Assembly: GCA_035497635.1 (NCBI GenBank)
Contig: DATJDB010000216.1
Span: 1 to 9,595, forward strand
Reading direction: 5' to 3'
DNA length: 9,595 nt
Source: Serpens sp035497635
GTDB lineage: Bacteria > Pseudomonadota > Gammaproteobacteria > Pseudomonadales > Pseudomonadaceae
Shown here: in pieces, positions 1 to 8,234 of the stretch
Layout: each line of letters opens with the position of its first letter
Numbering within the stretch: position 1 is the stretch's first letter
Program-made: the position numbers and the translations under genes
The notes under the pieces: model-generated
What the model was told of the DNA's origin: nothing
The model's input: the letters and a program-made list of their open reading frames with translations, nothing else
Database searches by the model: none

Positions 1-194
1 CCGGGCTGGATGTCGCCGCGCAGCTCGGCGCGGGTGATCATCGACAGCGCCGGGCGATCCTTCACCGGGCCGGCCGGGTTGTTGCCTTCGAGCTTGACCA
101 GCAGCGTGTTGCTGGTGTCGCCGGGCATGCGCTGCAGGCGCACCAGGGGCGTGTTGCCAATGCATTCGGCGATGGTGGGATAGCGCTGGGACAT
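1..194 (-). CDS. cysM: Cysteine synthase B (O-acetylserine sulfhydrylase B), 5' part only
   Basis: CysM is a cytoplasmic PLP enzyme that makes cysteine from O-acetylserine and sulfide or thiosulfate. The window holds the first 64 codons; the gene runs off the left edge. The N-terminus reads MSQRYPTIAECIGNTPLVRL, the usual CysM opening, followed by KLEGNNPAGPVKDRPALSM. Lys45 in VKDR is the expected lysine that forms the Schiff base with PLP, and CIGNTPLV is the conserved N-terminal substrate/PLP loop. The start ATG is at 194-192. No strong Shine-Dalgarno sequence is visible upstream; the start rests on the family N-terminus. The residue before VKDR is Pro43, where I expect Ser from E. coli CysM. 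In Pseudomonas cysM typically lies near gacS and relA, which fits this location. Identity is secure; only the truncated end is unseen. Confidence 0.95.
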   Translation of the reverse strand, partial: MSQRYPTIAECIGNTPLVRLQRMPGDTSNTLLVKLEGNNPAGPVKDRPALSMITRAELRGDIQP

Positions 195-230
195 GACTTT
201 GCGATCGCAGGGTCAGGAAAAAGGGCGCCT

Positions 231-236
231 ATGATA
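231..236 (-). promoter_or_regulatory. Candidate -10 box for cysM
   Basis: On the minus strand TATCAT lies 37 bases upstream of the cysM ATG, within GGCTATCATAGGCGCC, a typical-looking sigma-70 -10 region. No convincing -35 box sits at 16-18 bases; a second AT-rich block (GATATAGA) lies further upstream near 255-262. The call is position-based and weak. The rest of 195-296 shows a GCGATCGC palindrome at 201-208 and nothing else I can name. Confidence 0.3.
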
Positions 237-296
237 GCCGCAAACCGCCTTCGTCTATATCGCAGTTCGATGGCAGGTTATAGCGCGCCGGAATAA

Positions 297-322
297 GCCG
301 CGCCTGCCCGGCGGGTTTCACC
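297..322. repeat. 26-bp direct repeat, copy 1 (second copy at 370-395), degenerate REP
   Basis: Bases 297-322 and 370-395 are identical over 26 positions, start to start 73 bases. The shared segment ends in GGCGGGTTTCACC, the first half of a REP palindrome. In the second copy the palindrome is completed (ACCCGCC at 393-399); in the first it decays after 322 (ACCTGCGGGT), so copy 1 looks like a broken REP or the product of a local duplication. Confidence 0.7.
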
Positions 323-336
323 TGCGGGTTCGGCGC

Positions 337-403
337 GTAGGGCGGGTGCAACCCGCCATGTTCACGACCGCCGCGCCTGCCCGGCGGGTTTCACCCGCCC
401 TAC
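337..403. repeat. REPIN-like pair of inverted REP palindromes (GTAGGGCGGGT class)
   Basis: A forward REP at 337-357 has the head GTAG, arms GGCGGGT (341-347) and ACCCGCC (351-357), and a 3-base loop. A reverse REP at 383-403 has arms GGCGGGT (383-389) and ACCCGCC (393-399) and then the head CTAC. The heads point outward and the two palindromes can pair with each other, which is the layout of a REPIN, a non-autonomous element moved by RAYT transposases in Pseudomonas. The right-hand REP overlaps the argP stop codon: the TAG of its GTAG head is the stop at 402-400. It lies between the end of argP and the cysM promoter region and may limit read-through. Confidence 0.8.
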
Positions 404-1296
404 GCCACCGGCATCAGCAGGCGCGGTGCGGCTTCGATGATCTGCCGCGACAGGTGCTCCATGCGCGGCGACTGCACCTTCCAGGTGTGCCAGTACAGCG
501 CGACGTCGCAGGGCGCGTCGGGGGTCAGGTCGAGCACTTCGCCGCTGGCCAGCGCGTCGCGGATCAGCAGTTCCGGCACCATGCCGTAGCCCAGCCCGTA
601 GCGGATCGCCTGGTAGTGCGGCTCGGCGCCGGGCACGTGATGGGTCGGGTAGGCGCCCGGCGGCAGACCGAAGCGCTCCAGCAGGAAGGCGGACTGCAGG
701 CGATCCTTGCGGGTGTAGGCCACCACCGGCGCGCGGCGTGCCGAGGCGCGGGTCAGGCCGTGGGCAAAGAAGCGCTGACGGAATGCCTCGCTGGCCACCA
801 GCCGGTAACGCATGATGCCCAGCGGCTCCGCCGTGCAGCCGCGCATGGGCTTGGACTCGGTGCTGATGCAGCCGATGGCCAGGCCGCTTTCCAGCAGGCT
901 GTAGGTGTGGTCCTGGTCTTCGACGGTCAGATCGAGCAGCACCCGTTCGCGGATCAGTACTTCGGCCAGCGCTGGGAAGAACCAGGTGCCCAGGCTGTCG
1001 GCGTTCAGCGCCGCCACCACCACCAGCGGCGCGTCGCTCTGCTCGGCCAGTTCGGCCAGCAGATCGGCCTCCAGCAACTGCGCGCGACGCAGATATTGCA
1101 GCAGGCGCTGGCCCAGCTCGGTGGGCCGACACGGCCGGCTGCGCACCACCAGCGGCGTGCCCAGCGTGCTTTCCAGGGCGCGCACCCGTTGGGAGATGGC
1201 TGGCGAGGTGAGGTGCAGGCGCGCGGCGGCCTGCTCGAAGCTGCCGCATTCGATCACGGCCCGGAATGCCTGCGTTTGTCTAGGGTCCAGCTGCAT
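400..1296 (-). CDS. argP: LysR-type transcriptional regulator, ArgP/IciA family
   Basis: This 298-residue protein is close in length to E. coli ArgP (297). ArgP is a cytoplasmic DNA-binding regulator that senses lysine and arginine and in E. coli activates the exporter gene argO. The winged helix-turn-helix is at residues about 4-62, with GSFEQAAARLHLTSPAISQR at 18-37 as the recognition region. RPTELGQRLL (57-66) matches the ArgP linker motif RPTEQGQKLL. The effector domain (about 90-295) carries LNADSLGTWFFPAL at 97-110, LPPGAYP at 211-217, SGEVLDLTP at 251-259 and LYWH at 267-270, all family hallmarks. The start ATG is at 1296-1294; the Shine-Dalgarno match is weak. The gene is divergent from a UPF0126/TRIC-like membrane protein gene, its likely target. 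The stop TAG lies inside a REP palindrome. Family assignment is strong; ligand and target are inferred. Confidence 0.88.
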   Translation of the reverse strand: MQLDPRQTQAFRAVIECGSFEQAAARLHLTSPAISQRVRALESTLGTPLVVRSRPCRPTELGQRLLQYLRRAQLLEADLLAELAEQSDAPLVVVAALNADSLGTWFFPALAEVLIRERVLLDLTVEDQDHTYSLLESGLAIGCISTESKPMRGCTAEPLGIMRYRLVASEAFRQRFFAHGLTRASARRAPVVAYTRKDRLQSAFLLERFGLPPGAYPTHHVPGAEPHYQAIRYGLGYGMVPELLIRDALASGEVLDLTPDAPCDVALYWHTWKVQSPRMEHLSRQIIEAAPRLLMPVA

Positions 1297-1348
1297 CTCA
1301 ACGCCCGATTAAGAAAATGTTTGTATACCCTATAAAACCTTAGTCATG

Positions 1349-1376
1349 TTCAATTCGCCGGCCAGCCACGGATAAT
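1349..1376 (+). promoter_or_regulatory. Candidate sigma-70 promoter for the TRIC-like gene, in the argP divergent region
   Basis: TTCAAT (1349-1354) and GATAAT (1371-1376) are separated by 16 bases, and the -10 box lies 35 bases before the GTG start at 1412. On the other strand the same bases read TTGAAC (1353-1348), a possible -35 for argP, with AT-rich sequence (GGGTATACA) downstream of it. The two divergent promoters would therefore share a -35 region, so regulator binding there could affect both genes. An AT-rich tract at 1312-1345 with a GTATAC palindrome (1323-1328) is the likeliest regulator site; no clear LysR T-N11-A box was singled out. Confidence 0.45.
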
Positions 1377-1411
1377 CGCGCCCCTCACAGCCGCGCGCTC
1401 CGGAGCTTGTC

Positions 1412-2044
1412 GTGACCCTAACCCTGCTGTACGTCATCTACCTGATCGCCATCACCGCCGAAGCCATGTCCGGCGCCATCATGGGCATGCGGCGCGGCAT
1501 GGACCTGTTCGGCATCAGCCTGCTGGGCACCGTCACCGCACTGGGCGGCGGCACCGCTCGCGATGTGCTGCTCGGGCATTACCCGGTGGGCTGGATCGAG
1601 CACCCGGAGTACCTGTCCTTCACGATCGGCGCGGCCATCGTCACCGCCTTCATCGCCCGCCAGATGCACCATTTGCGCAAGCTGTTCCTGATCGTCGACG
1701 GCCTGGGCCTGGTGGCCTTCACCGTGATCGGCTGCAACGTGGCTCTGAGCATGGAGGCGCACCCGTCCATCGTGGTGCTGGCCGGGGTGATCACCGGCAT
1801 CTTTGGCGGTCTGTTGCGCGACATCCTGTGCACCGAGGTGCCCATGGTGCTGCGTCGTGAGCTGTATGCCACCGTGGCGCTGTTCACTGGCGTGCTCTAC
1901 GTTGTGCTGCTGTGGCTGGGCGTGGACACCCAGATCGCCCCGCTGGTGGCGCTCAGCAGCGGCTTCCTGCTGCGCATGCTGGCCATCCGCTTCAGCTGGC
2001 GTCTGCCGCAATATGATTCGGAGAACATTCGCGGGCTGGATTGA
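1412..2044 (+). CDS. UPF0126/TRIC-like inner-membrane protein (YicG family, putative glycine transporter or cation channel)
   Basis: This is a 210-residue integral membrane protein with about seven hydrophobic segments (near 3-23, 30-48, 66-84, 91-110, 117-135, 149-169 and 172-190). It carries the two repeated UPF0126 motifs: GGGTARD at 45-51 and GGLLRD at 132-137, one per half, as in the internally duplicated bacterial relatives of TRIC channels and E. coli YicG. The Pfam family PF03458 is named for glycine transport, while structural relatives are trimeric cation channels, so the substrate here is uncertain. The start is GTG at 1412 with GGAG at 1402-1405 six bases upstream; no better in-frame start is seen. 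It is divergent from argP and followed after 79 bases by gacS, which has its own start signals. Neighbourhood suggests control by ArgP and a role in amino acid or ion movement; this is inference. Confidence 0.85.
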   Translation: MTLTLLYVIYLIAITAEAMSGAIMGMRRGMDLFGISLLGTVTALGGGTARDVLLGHYPVGWIEHPEYLSFTIGAAIVTAFIARQMHHLRKLFLIVDGLGLVAFTVIGCNVALSMEAHPSIVVLAGVITGIFGGLLRDILCTEVPMVLRRELYATVALFTGVLYVVLLWLGVDTQIAPLVALSSGFLLRMLAIRFSWRLPQYDSENIRGLD

Positions 2045-2123
2045 CCCGTATCACACACGCTGACTGCCCGATGAGCGGTCATCTCGCTACACTCACGCCC
2101 ATCGGTCAAACAGGAAGCTCAGC

Positions 2124-4880
<2,757 letters not shown>

Positions 4881-4924
4881 CGACGTCCGGCCCGCCCCAC
4901 CCGGTATTGCCTGGGGCACGAACC

Positions 4925-4951
4925 TGTGGGGCCGGGTCAGTCTCACACGGC
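4925..4951 (+). repeat. Degenerate REP half-site (TGTGGGGCCGGGT)
   Basis: TGTGGGGCCGGGT at 4925-4937 matches the head and first arm of the REP at 5059-5082 read on the other strand. The second arm is almost lost; only CGGC at 4948-4951 can pair with GCCG at 4931-4934. It lies 45 bases after the gacS stop. Just before it, GCCCCA (4894-4899) and TGGGGC (4912-4917) form another weak inverted repeat without a T tract. Confidence 0.55.
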
Positions 4952-4983
4952 ATTAACCGCAAACTTGCGGCGGGCACAAACCC

Positions 4984-5082
4984 TGTAGGGCCGGCTTCAC
5001 GCCGGCCAGCGAAGTCGGCCGAACCGCCTCCGTCTCAGCCCCCTACCCCACCCTCATCGGCCGGGATAAACCCGGCCCCACA
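4984..5082. repeat. REPIN-like pair of inverted REP palindromes (TGTRGGGCCGG class)
   Basis: The left REP (4984-5007) has the head TGTAG and a perfect stem GGCCGGC (4989-4995)/GCCGGCC (5001-5007) with loop TTCAC. The right REP (5059-5082) is inverted: stem GGCCGGG (5059-5065)/CCCGGCC (5071-5077), loop ATAAA, then the head CCACA, which is TGTGG on the minus strand. The two heads face outward over 99 bases, a usual REPIN size. The middle contains a TCGGCCGA palindrome (5015-5022). This class differs in sequence from the repeats at 297-403. It lies between the convergent gacS and actP genes, a common site for such elements. Confidence 0.8.
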
Positions 5083-5130
5083 AAGGTAGAGAAAACCTGA
5101 GGGAGACCAGCAGCGGCAGCGCTTCAATAA

Positions 5131-5156
5131 AAAAGGCAGCCCGAAGGCTGCCTTTT
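5131..5156 (-). terminator. Rho-independent terminator of yjcH-actP (C(UUCG)G loop)
   Basis: The stem GGCAGCC (5135-5141)/GGCTGCC (5146-5152) is extended by A4/T4 pairs. Read on the minus strand the loop is TTCG closed by C-G, an extra-stable tetraloop, and is followed by a run of six T. It lies 20 bases after the actP stop. On the plus strand it is followed by TTTTCT, so it may also stop transcripts coming from gacS; it is probably bidirectional. Confidence 0.92.
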
Positions 5157-5176
5157 CTCGATCACATCCGAATGGA

Positions 5177-6841
5177 TCAGTGATCAACCGCACCGCTGCG
5201 GCCGATGCCGGTCTGACTGCGAACAGTCAGGGCGTCGAACGCATCGCGTTCCTTCTGGGAATCGGCGCTCTTGTCGGTAATCGAGAAGAACCAGATTGCC
5301 GCGAAGGCCAGCGGGATGGACAGGATGCCCGGGTTCGGGAACGGCACGATGGCCTCGGCGAAACCGAACACGTCGACCCATACGGTCTTGCTCAGCAGCA
5401 CCCACGCGGTGGCCACGAACAGGCCGGTGAAGCCGCCGATGGTGGCGCCACGGGTGGTGCAACCACGCCAGGAGATGGACAGGACCAGCACCGGGAAGTT
5501 GGCGCTCGCCGCGATGGCGAAGGCCAGACCCACCATGAAGGCCACGTTCTGGTTCTCGAAGACGATACCCAGCAGGATGGACAGCACGCCCAGCGCCAGG
5601 GTGGAGATCTTCGAGATGCGCATTTCCTGCTGCTCGGTGGCACGGCCACGGGCAATCACGTTGGCATACAGGTCGTGAGCGATGGCGGCGGCGCCAGCCA
5701 GGGCCAGACCGGCAACCACAGCCACGATGGTGGCGAAGGTCACGGCGGCCAGGAAGCCGAGCAGGAAGCTGCCACCCACGGCGTTCGACAGGTGCACGGC
5801 GGCCATGTTGGTGCCACCGATCAGGTCGGTCAGCATGTTGAAGCTGCCGTCCGGACCCACGTTGAAGAACTCGGGGTTGCGCACCAGCAGGGCGATGGCG
5901 CCGAAGCCGATGATGAAGGTCAGCACGTAGAAGTAGCCGATGAAGCTGCTCGCCCAGATCACGGACTTACGCGCTTCCTGGGCACTGGATACGGTGAAGA
6001 AGCGCATCAGGATGTGCGGCAGACCGGCGGTACCGAAGGCCAGGGCCAGACCCAACGACAGTGCGTTCAGCGGATTGCTGGTCACGGCGTCGCCCGGAGA
6101 CATCAGCTTCTCGGCGTAGGGGTGCACGGTTACCGCTTCAGCCAGCAGGGCATCCGGGTTGAAGCCGAACTGGTACAGCACCAGAATCGCCAGCAGCGTG
6201 CCACCAGCCAGCATCAGCACGGCCTTGATGATCTGCACCCAGGTGGTGGCAGTCATGCCGCCGAAGAACACATAGACCATCATCAGCGCGCCGATGATCA
6301 CCACGGCGACCTTGTATTCGATACCGAACAGCAGAACGATCAGCTTGCCGGCACCGACCATCTGGGCGATCAGGTACAGGGCAATGATGGTCAGCGAGGC
6401 GCTGGCAGCCAGCACGCGCATCCGGGTCTGGCCGAGACGGAAGGCCGTCACGTCGGCGAAGTTGAAGCGACCCAGGTTACGCAGGCGCTCGGCAACCAGG
6501 AACATCACCACGGGCCAGCCGAACAGGAAGCCGATGGCGTAGATCACGCCGTAATAGCCGGAGACGTACACCAGACCGGCAATCCCCAGGAAGGAGGCGG
6601 CGGAAATGTAGTCACCCGCGATGGCCAGACCGTTCTGGAAACCGGTAATGCCGCCACCGGCGGTGTAGAAGTCGGAGGTGGTCTGAGTCTTGCGCGCAGC
6701 CCACCAGGTAATGACGAACGTGCCCGCGATGAACAGCAGGAACATCACGATGGCTTCGGTATTGGCACCGTGGCCGTTGGCGGCGAATGCCGATTGCGTG
6801 GTCAGCGCCAGCAGCGCCGCACCGAGCAGACTCTTCTTCAT
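5177..6841 (-). CDS. actP: Cation/acetate symporter ActP (sodium:solute symporter family)
   Basis: ActP is an inner-membrane permease that takes up acetate and related short monocarboxylates, coupled to a cation, during growth on these acids. The 554 residues fit the family (about 550). A signal peptide is visible (MKKSLLGAALLALTTQSAFA, residues 1-20, likely cut at AFA-AN), a known feature of ActP, followed by about 13 membrane segments. Landmarks are TSDFYTAGGGITGFQNGLAI (55-74), GDYISAASFLGIAGL (76-90), the SSS-type segment GGMTATTWVQIIKAVLMLAG (194-213), GLPHILMRFFTV (273-284) and ANFPVLVLSISWRG (447-460). The ATG at 6841-6839 overlaps the upstream yjcH stop by four bases (ATGA), with AGGGA six bases before it inside yjcH, so translation is probably coupled. 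The gene ends just before a strong terminator. Related SSS permeases for other organic acids exist, so the exact substrate is inferred from yjcH pairing. Confidence 0.93.
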   Translation of the reverse strand: MKKSLLGAALLALTTQSAFAANGHGANTEAIVMFLLFIAGTFVITWWAARKTQTTSDFYTAGGGITGFQNGLAIAGDYISAASFLGIAGLVYVSGYYGVIYAIGFLFGWPVVMFLVAERLRNLGRFNFADVTAFRLGQTRMRVLAASASLTIIALYLIAQMVGAGKLIVLLFGIEYKVAVVIIGALMMVYVFFGGMTATTWVQIIKAVLMLAGGTLLAILVLYQFGFNPDALLAEAVTVHPYAEKLMSPGDAVTSNPLNALSLGLALAFGTAGLPHILMRFFTVSSAQEARKSVIWASSFIGYFYVLTFIIGFGAIALLVRNPEFFNVGPDGSFNMLTDLIGGTNMAAVHLSNAVGGSFLLGFLAAVTFATIVAVVAGLALAGAAAIAHDLYANVIARGRATEQQEMRISKISTLALGVLSILLGIVFENQNVAFMVGLAFAIAASANFPVLVLSISWRGCTTRGATIGGFTGLFVATAWVLLSKTVWVDVFGFAEAIVPFPNPGILSIPLAFAAIWFFSITDKSADSQKERDAFDALTVRSQTGIGRSGAVDH

Positions 6842-7146
6842 TTCACGTCCCTCAGAACATCATTGAGCAGCGGGTCGAAGACCTTGTTGGAATACCAGAC
6901 GTACAGCGCAATCAGGATCACTGCGCTGCAGACCACCAACAGGCCGACCAGCAGACCCACGCTCATGGTCCATGTCTCGCCCAGCGGCTGGGCGAACACT
7001 TCGGGGAGGTAAGCCATGGTCAGGATGAAGCCGGCATAGATGACCAGGGTGACGGCGAAGAACATCATGCTCACGCGCGTGCGGCGTCGCACCAGTTCCT
7101 GATACTTCGGGTGCTGGAGCACCTCGGAGACTATTCTGTCGGTCAC
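6838..7146 (-). CDS. yjcH: DUF485 inner-membrane protein YjcH, partner gene of actP
   Basis: This is a small 102-residue membrane protein of the DUF485 family, which is almost always encoded directly before actP; its molecular role is not established. The N-terminal cytoplasmic part has HPKYQELVRRRTRVS (12-26), the family pattern of a short aromatic motif and basic stretch. Two membrane segments follow, at about 27-49 (FFAVTLVIYAGFILTMAYLP) and about 63-85, and then YVWYSNKVFDPLLNDVL near the C-terminus, matching the YIWRANGEFDRLNNEVL type end of E. coli YjcH. The start is GTG at 7146-7144 with a perfect AAGGAG (minus strand, 7160-7155) eight bases upstream. Its last four bases overlap the actP start. 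The spacer between Shine-Dalgarno and GTG is an A-rich CA-type motif (see separate entry). Confidence 0.9.
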   Translation of the reverse strand: MTDRIVSEVLQHPKYQELVRRRTRVSMMFFAVTLVIYAGFILTMAYLPEVFAQPLGETWTMSVGLLVGLLVVCSAVILIALYVWYSNKVFDPLLNDVLRDVK

Positions 7147-7160
7147 TTTTTGTTCTCCTT
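7147..7160 (-). promoter_or_regulatory. yjcH ribosome binding site with putative Hfq/Crc (AANAANAA) motif
   Basis: On the minus strand the sequence before the GTG start is AAGGAG (7160-7155) followed directly by AACAAAAA (7154-7147). The latter fits AANAANAA, the CA motif by which Hfq with Crc blocks translation of catabolite-repressed mRNAs in Pseudomonas. It fills the whole space between Shine-Dalgarno and start codon, where binding would mask initiation. Repression of acetate uptake by preferred carbon sources would make sense. The match is seen; the function is inferred. Confidence 0.55.
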
Positions 7161-7337
7161 ATTGCTGAACATTTTCAATCTCTTATGCTCCGGGGATTGC
7201 CCAGAATGTCTGAACGCCGCAGGCCGCAGACGGCAGGGGGTACCCTTCGCTGCGATATTGGGATACGACTTCAGAGCGTGGCCATACGAGCGGTCCGTCC
7301 TGCTCGGCTGGCGTGAGGGCTGGCGTGGCCGGCCGGT

Positions 7338-7367
7338 CATTTCCGAAACGTGTCAGCTTCGGAAATG
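7338..7367. promoter_or_regulatory. Perfect 10-bp inverted repeat between the two DUF485 genes
   Basis: CATTTCCGAA (7338-7347) and TTCGGAAATG (7358-7367) are exact reverse complements with a 10-base spacer. It lies 16 bases downstream of the 7384-7704 gene and about 190 bases upstream of yjcH. There is no T tract on either strand, so it is not a standard terminator. It could be an operator, a processing hairpin or an attenuator for yjcH-actP. The rest of the 237-bp gap (7147-7383) shows a GGGTACCC palindrome (7238-7245), CAGAATGTCTG (7203-7213) and no convincing -35/-10 pair or gene. Confidence 0.6.
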
Positions 7368-7383
7368 GCGACAGGCGGACAGC

Positions 7384-7704
7384 TCAGCGGGGATGCGCAC
7401 CGTCATGTTGCGCAGGTTGTTCGAGGGTCTGATCCAGATCGGCGCGGACACGGCGCACGTACAGGCTGGCCAGCACGAAAGCCAGAAGGCTCATGCCGAT
7501 GGCCACCGGGATGCCCCAGGCCAGCGGGCTGCTCGGATCGTCGCCGATACCGCCGCCGAGCAGATCGGGAGCGAAGGCGAATACCGCGAAGAACGCCATG
7601 TAAAGAGCGACCAGCCCCATGGGCATAACCCAGGTGAAGCGGCCTCGCTCTTCGAGCATCGGCCCGGTCGGCTGTTCTTGGTGAGAGGAAGGTACGTTCT
7701 GCAT
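7384..7704 (-). CDS. Second DUF485 (YjcH-like) membrane protein, not paired with a symporter
   Basis: The 106-residue protein starts MQNVPSSHQEQ. It has two membrane segments, at about 29-47 (MPMGLVALYMAFFAVFAFAP region) and about 64-83 (WGIPVAIGMSLLAFVLASLY), followed by YVRRVRADLDQTLEQ. The order AFAP-LL, then GIP-IG, then YVRRVR-D closely follows E. coli YjcH (AFAPGWLG, GIPIGIG, YIWRANGEFD), so this is a DUF485 member. The first ATG at 7704-7702 has GGAG (minus, 7716-7713) eight bases before it; an upstream extension to 7779 is possible but has no such site. The usual symporter gene does not follow; instead a 237-bp gap leads to the yjcH-actP pair. It may be an auxiliary subunit for ActP or for another permease, or the relic of a duplicated pair. 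Confidence 0.82.
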   Translation of the reverse strand: MQNVPSSHQEQPTGPMLEERGRFTWVMPMGLVALYMAFFAVFAFAPDLLGGGIGDDPSSPLAWGIPVAIGMSLLAFVLASLYVRRVRADLDQTLEQPAQHDGAHPR

Positions 7705-7782
7705 GGTGCAATCTCCACGTCCAAGAAATCTGGACGGCCGCAACTCTATCCGCAGCCACGAATGAAAAAAGACGACCATAGT

Positions 7783-7806
7783 CTTAGTCCGTCAACCGCC
7801 TTAGTC
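7783..7806 (-). promoter_or_regulatory. Direct CTTAGTC repeats upstream of the DUF485 gene, candidate activator site
   Basis: CTTAGTC occurs at 7783-7789 and 7800-7806 (GACTAAG on the minus strand), start to start 17 bases, with a further AGTC at 7780-7783. They lie about 80-100 bases upstream of the ATG at 7704. A TTGACG on the minus strand lies between them and TATGGT follows. Spaced direct repeats of this sort suggest a dimeric activator, perhaps the LuxR-type regulator (ErdR/CrbR) known to control acetate genes in Pseudomonas; that link is a guess. A run of nine A/T pairs follows at about 7817-7825. Confidence 0.4.
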
Positions 7807-7955
7807 TTTGATTCTTAAAAAAAAACGACAAAAGGCAGACGTTCTGACCGGTGGTAATCGAAAATCCTTATCAAGCGCATGGCGATTGGCAATTGTGCTT
7901 CGCATGCCCGCCTCGCCTATGTTCCGAAGCAAGCGCACCACCAGGAATTGCCGCC

Positions 7956-8165
7956 ATGCTCAAGACCGCCAGCTTCACCGTCATGCACTTCTGCATCGCC
8001 TTCGCGGTGACCTACACCCTGACCGGCAGTCTGGCGGTCGGCGGCCTGGTCGCAACGGTCGAACCTCTGTGCAACGCGGTGGGTTTCTTCTTCCACGAAA
8101 AGCTCTGGGAACGCTTCGGCAAGGCCGCGTCCGCCGCCGTTGCCGAACCTGCCTGGCTGGCCTGA
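7956..8165 (+). CDS. DUF2061 small membrane protein
   Basis: The 69-residue protein opens MLKTASFTVMHFCIAFAVTY and continues TLTGSLAVGGLVATVEPLCN, then FFFHEKLWERFG. This is the DUF2061 pattern: KT-S---MHF-IAF-V-Y--TG, then EP--N----HEK-W, with two membrane segments at about 8-26 and 27-46. The family has no assigned function. The ATG at 7956 has AGGA at 7943-7946 nine bases upstream, which decides this start over longer in-frame options. It is followed after 69 bases by the family 17 hydrolase gene on the same strand. A weak inverted repeat GCTTCG (7897-7902)/CGAAGC (7925-7930) lies in its upstream region; no clear promoter pair was found. Confidence 0.85.
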   Translation: MLKTASFTVMHFCIAFAVTYTLTGSLAVGGLVATVEPLCNAVGFFFHEKLWERFGKAASAAVAEPAWLA

Positions 8166-8234
8166 CCCGCCCGGCGGGCCGGCGCGCGCAACCGGTCGCG
8201 CTAAGCTGCAGGAACCCTCCCAGCGGCCCGCGCC

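Noticed and set aside
201..208. GCGATCGC palindrome as a regulatory site
   Set aside because: A single eight-base palindrome in GC-rich DNA is expected by chance and has no other support here.
346..1335. Open frames on both strands overlapping argP (plus 346-1335 and minus 362-1249)
   Set aside because: They are low-complexity Arg/Ala/Gly-rich shadows; the argP frame has clear family motifs from end to end.
2070..2083. GATGA-GCGG-TCATC inverted repeat before gacS as a terminator or operator
   Set aside because: Arms of five bases with no T tract are too short to support a call.
5180..7012. Long open frame (610 codons) on the plus strand opposite actP and yjcH
   Set aside because: The composition is very rich in His, Gln and Gly, with no recognisable domain. 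ActP and YjcH on the other strand account for the region.
7143..7340. Possible 65-residue gene upstream of yjcH on the minus strand
   Set aside because: It has no Shine-Dalgarno sequence, no membrane or domain pattern, and spans the probable leader of yjcH.
8166..8178. CCCGCC/GGCGGG palindrome after the DUF2061 stop as a terminator
   Set aside because: The arms are separated by a single base, which cannot form a normal hairpin, and no T tract follows.
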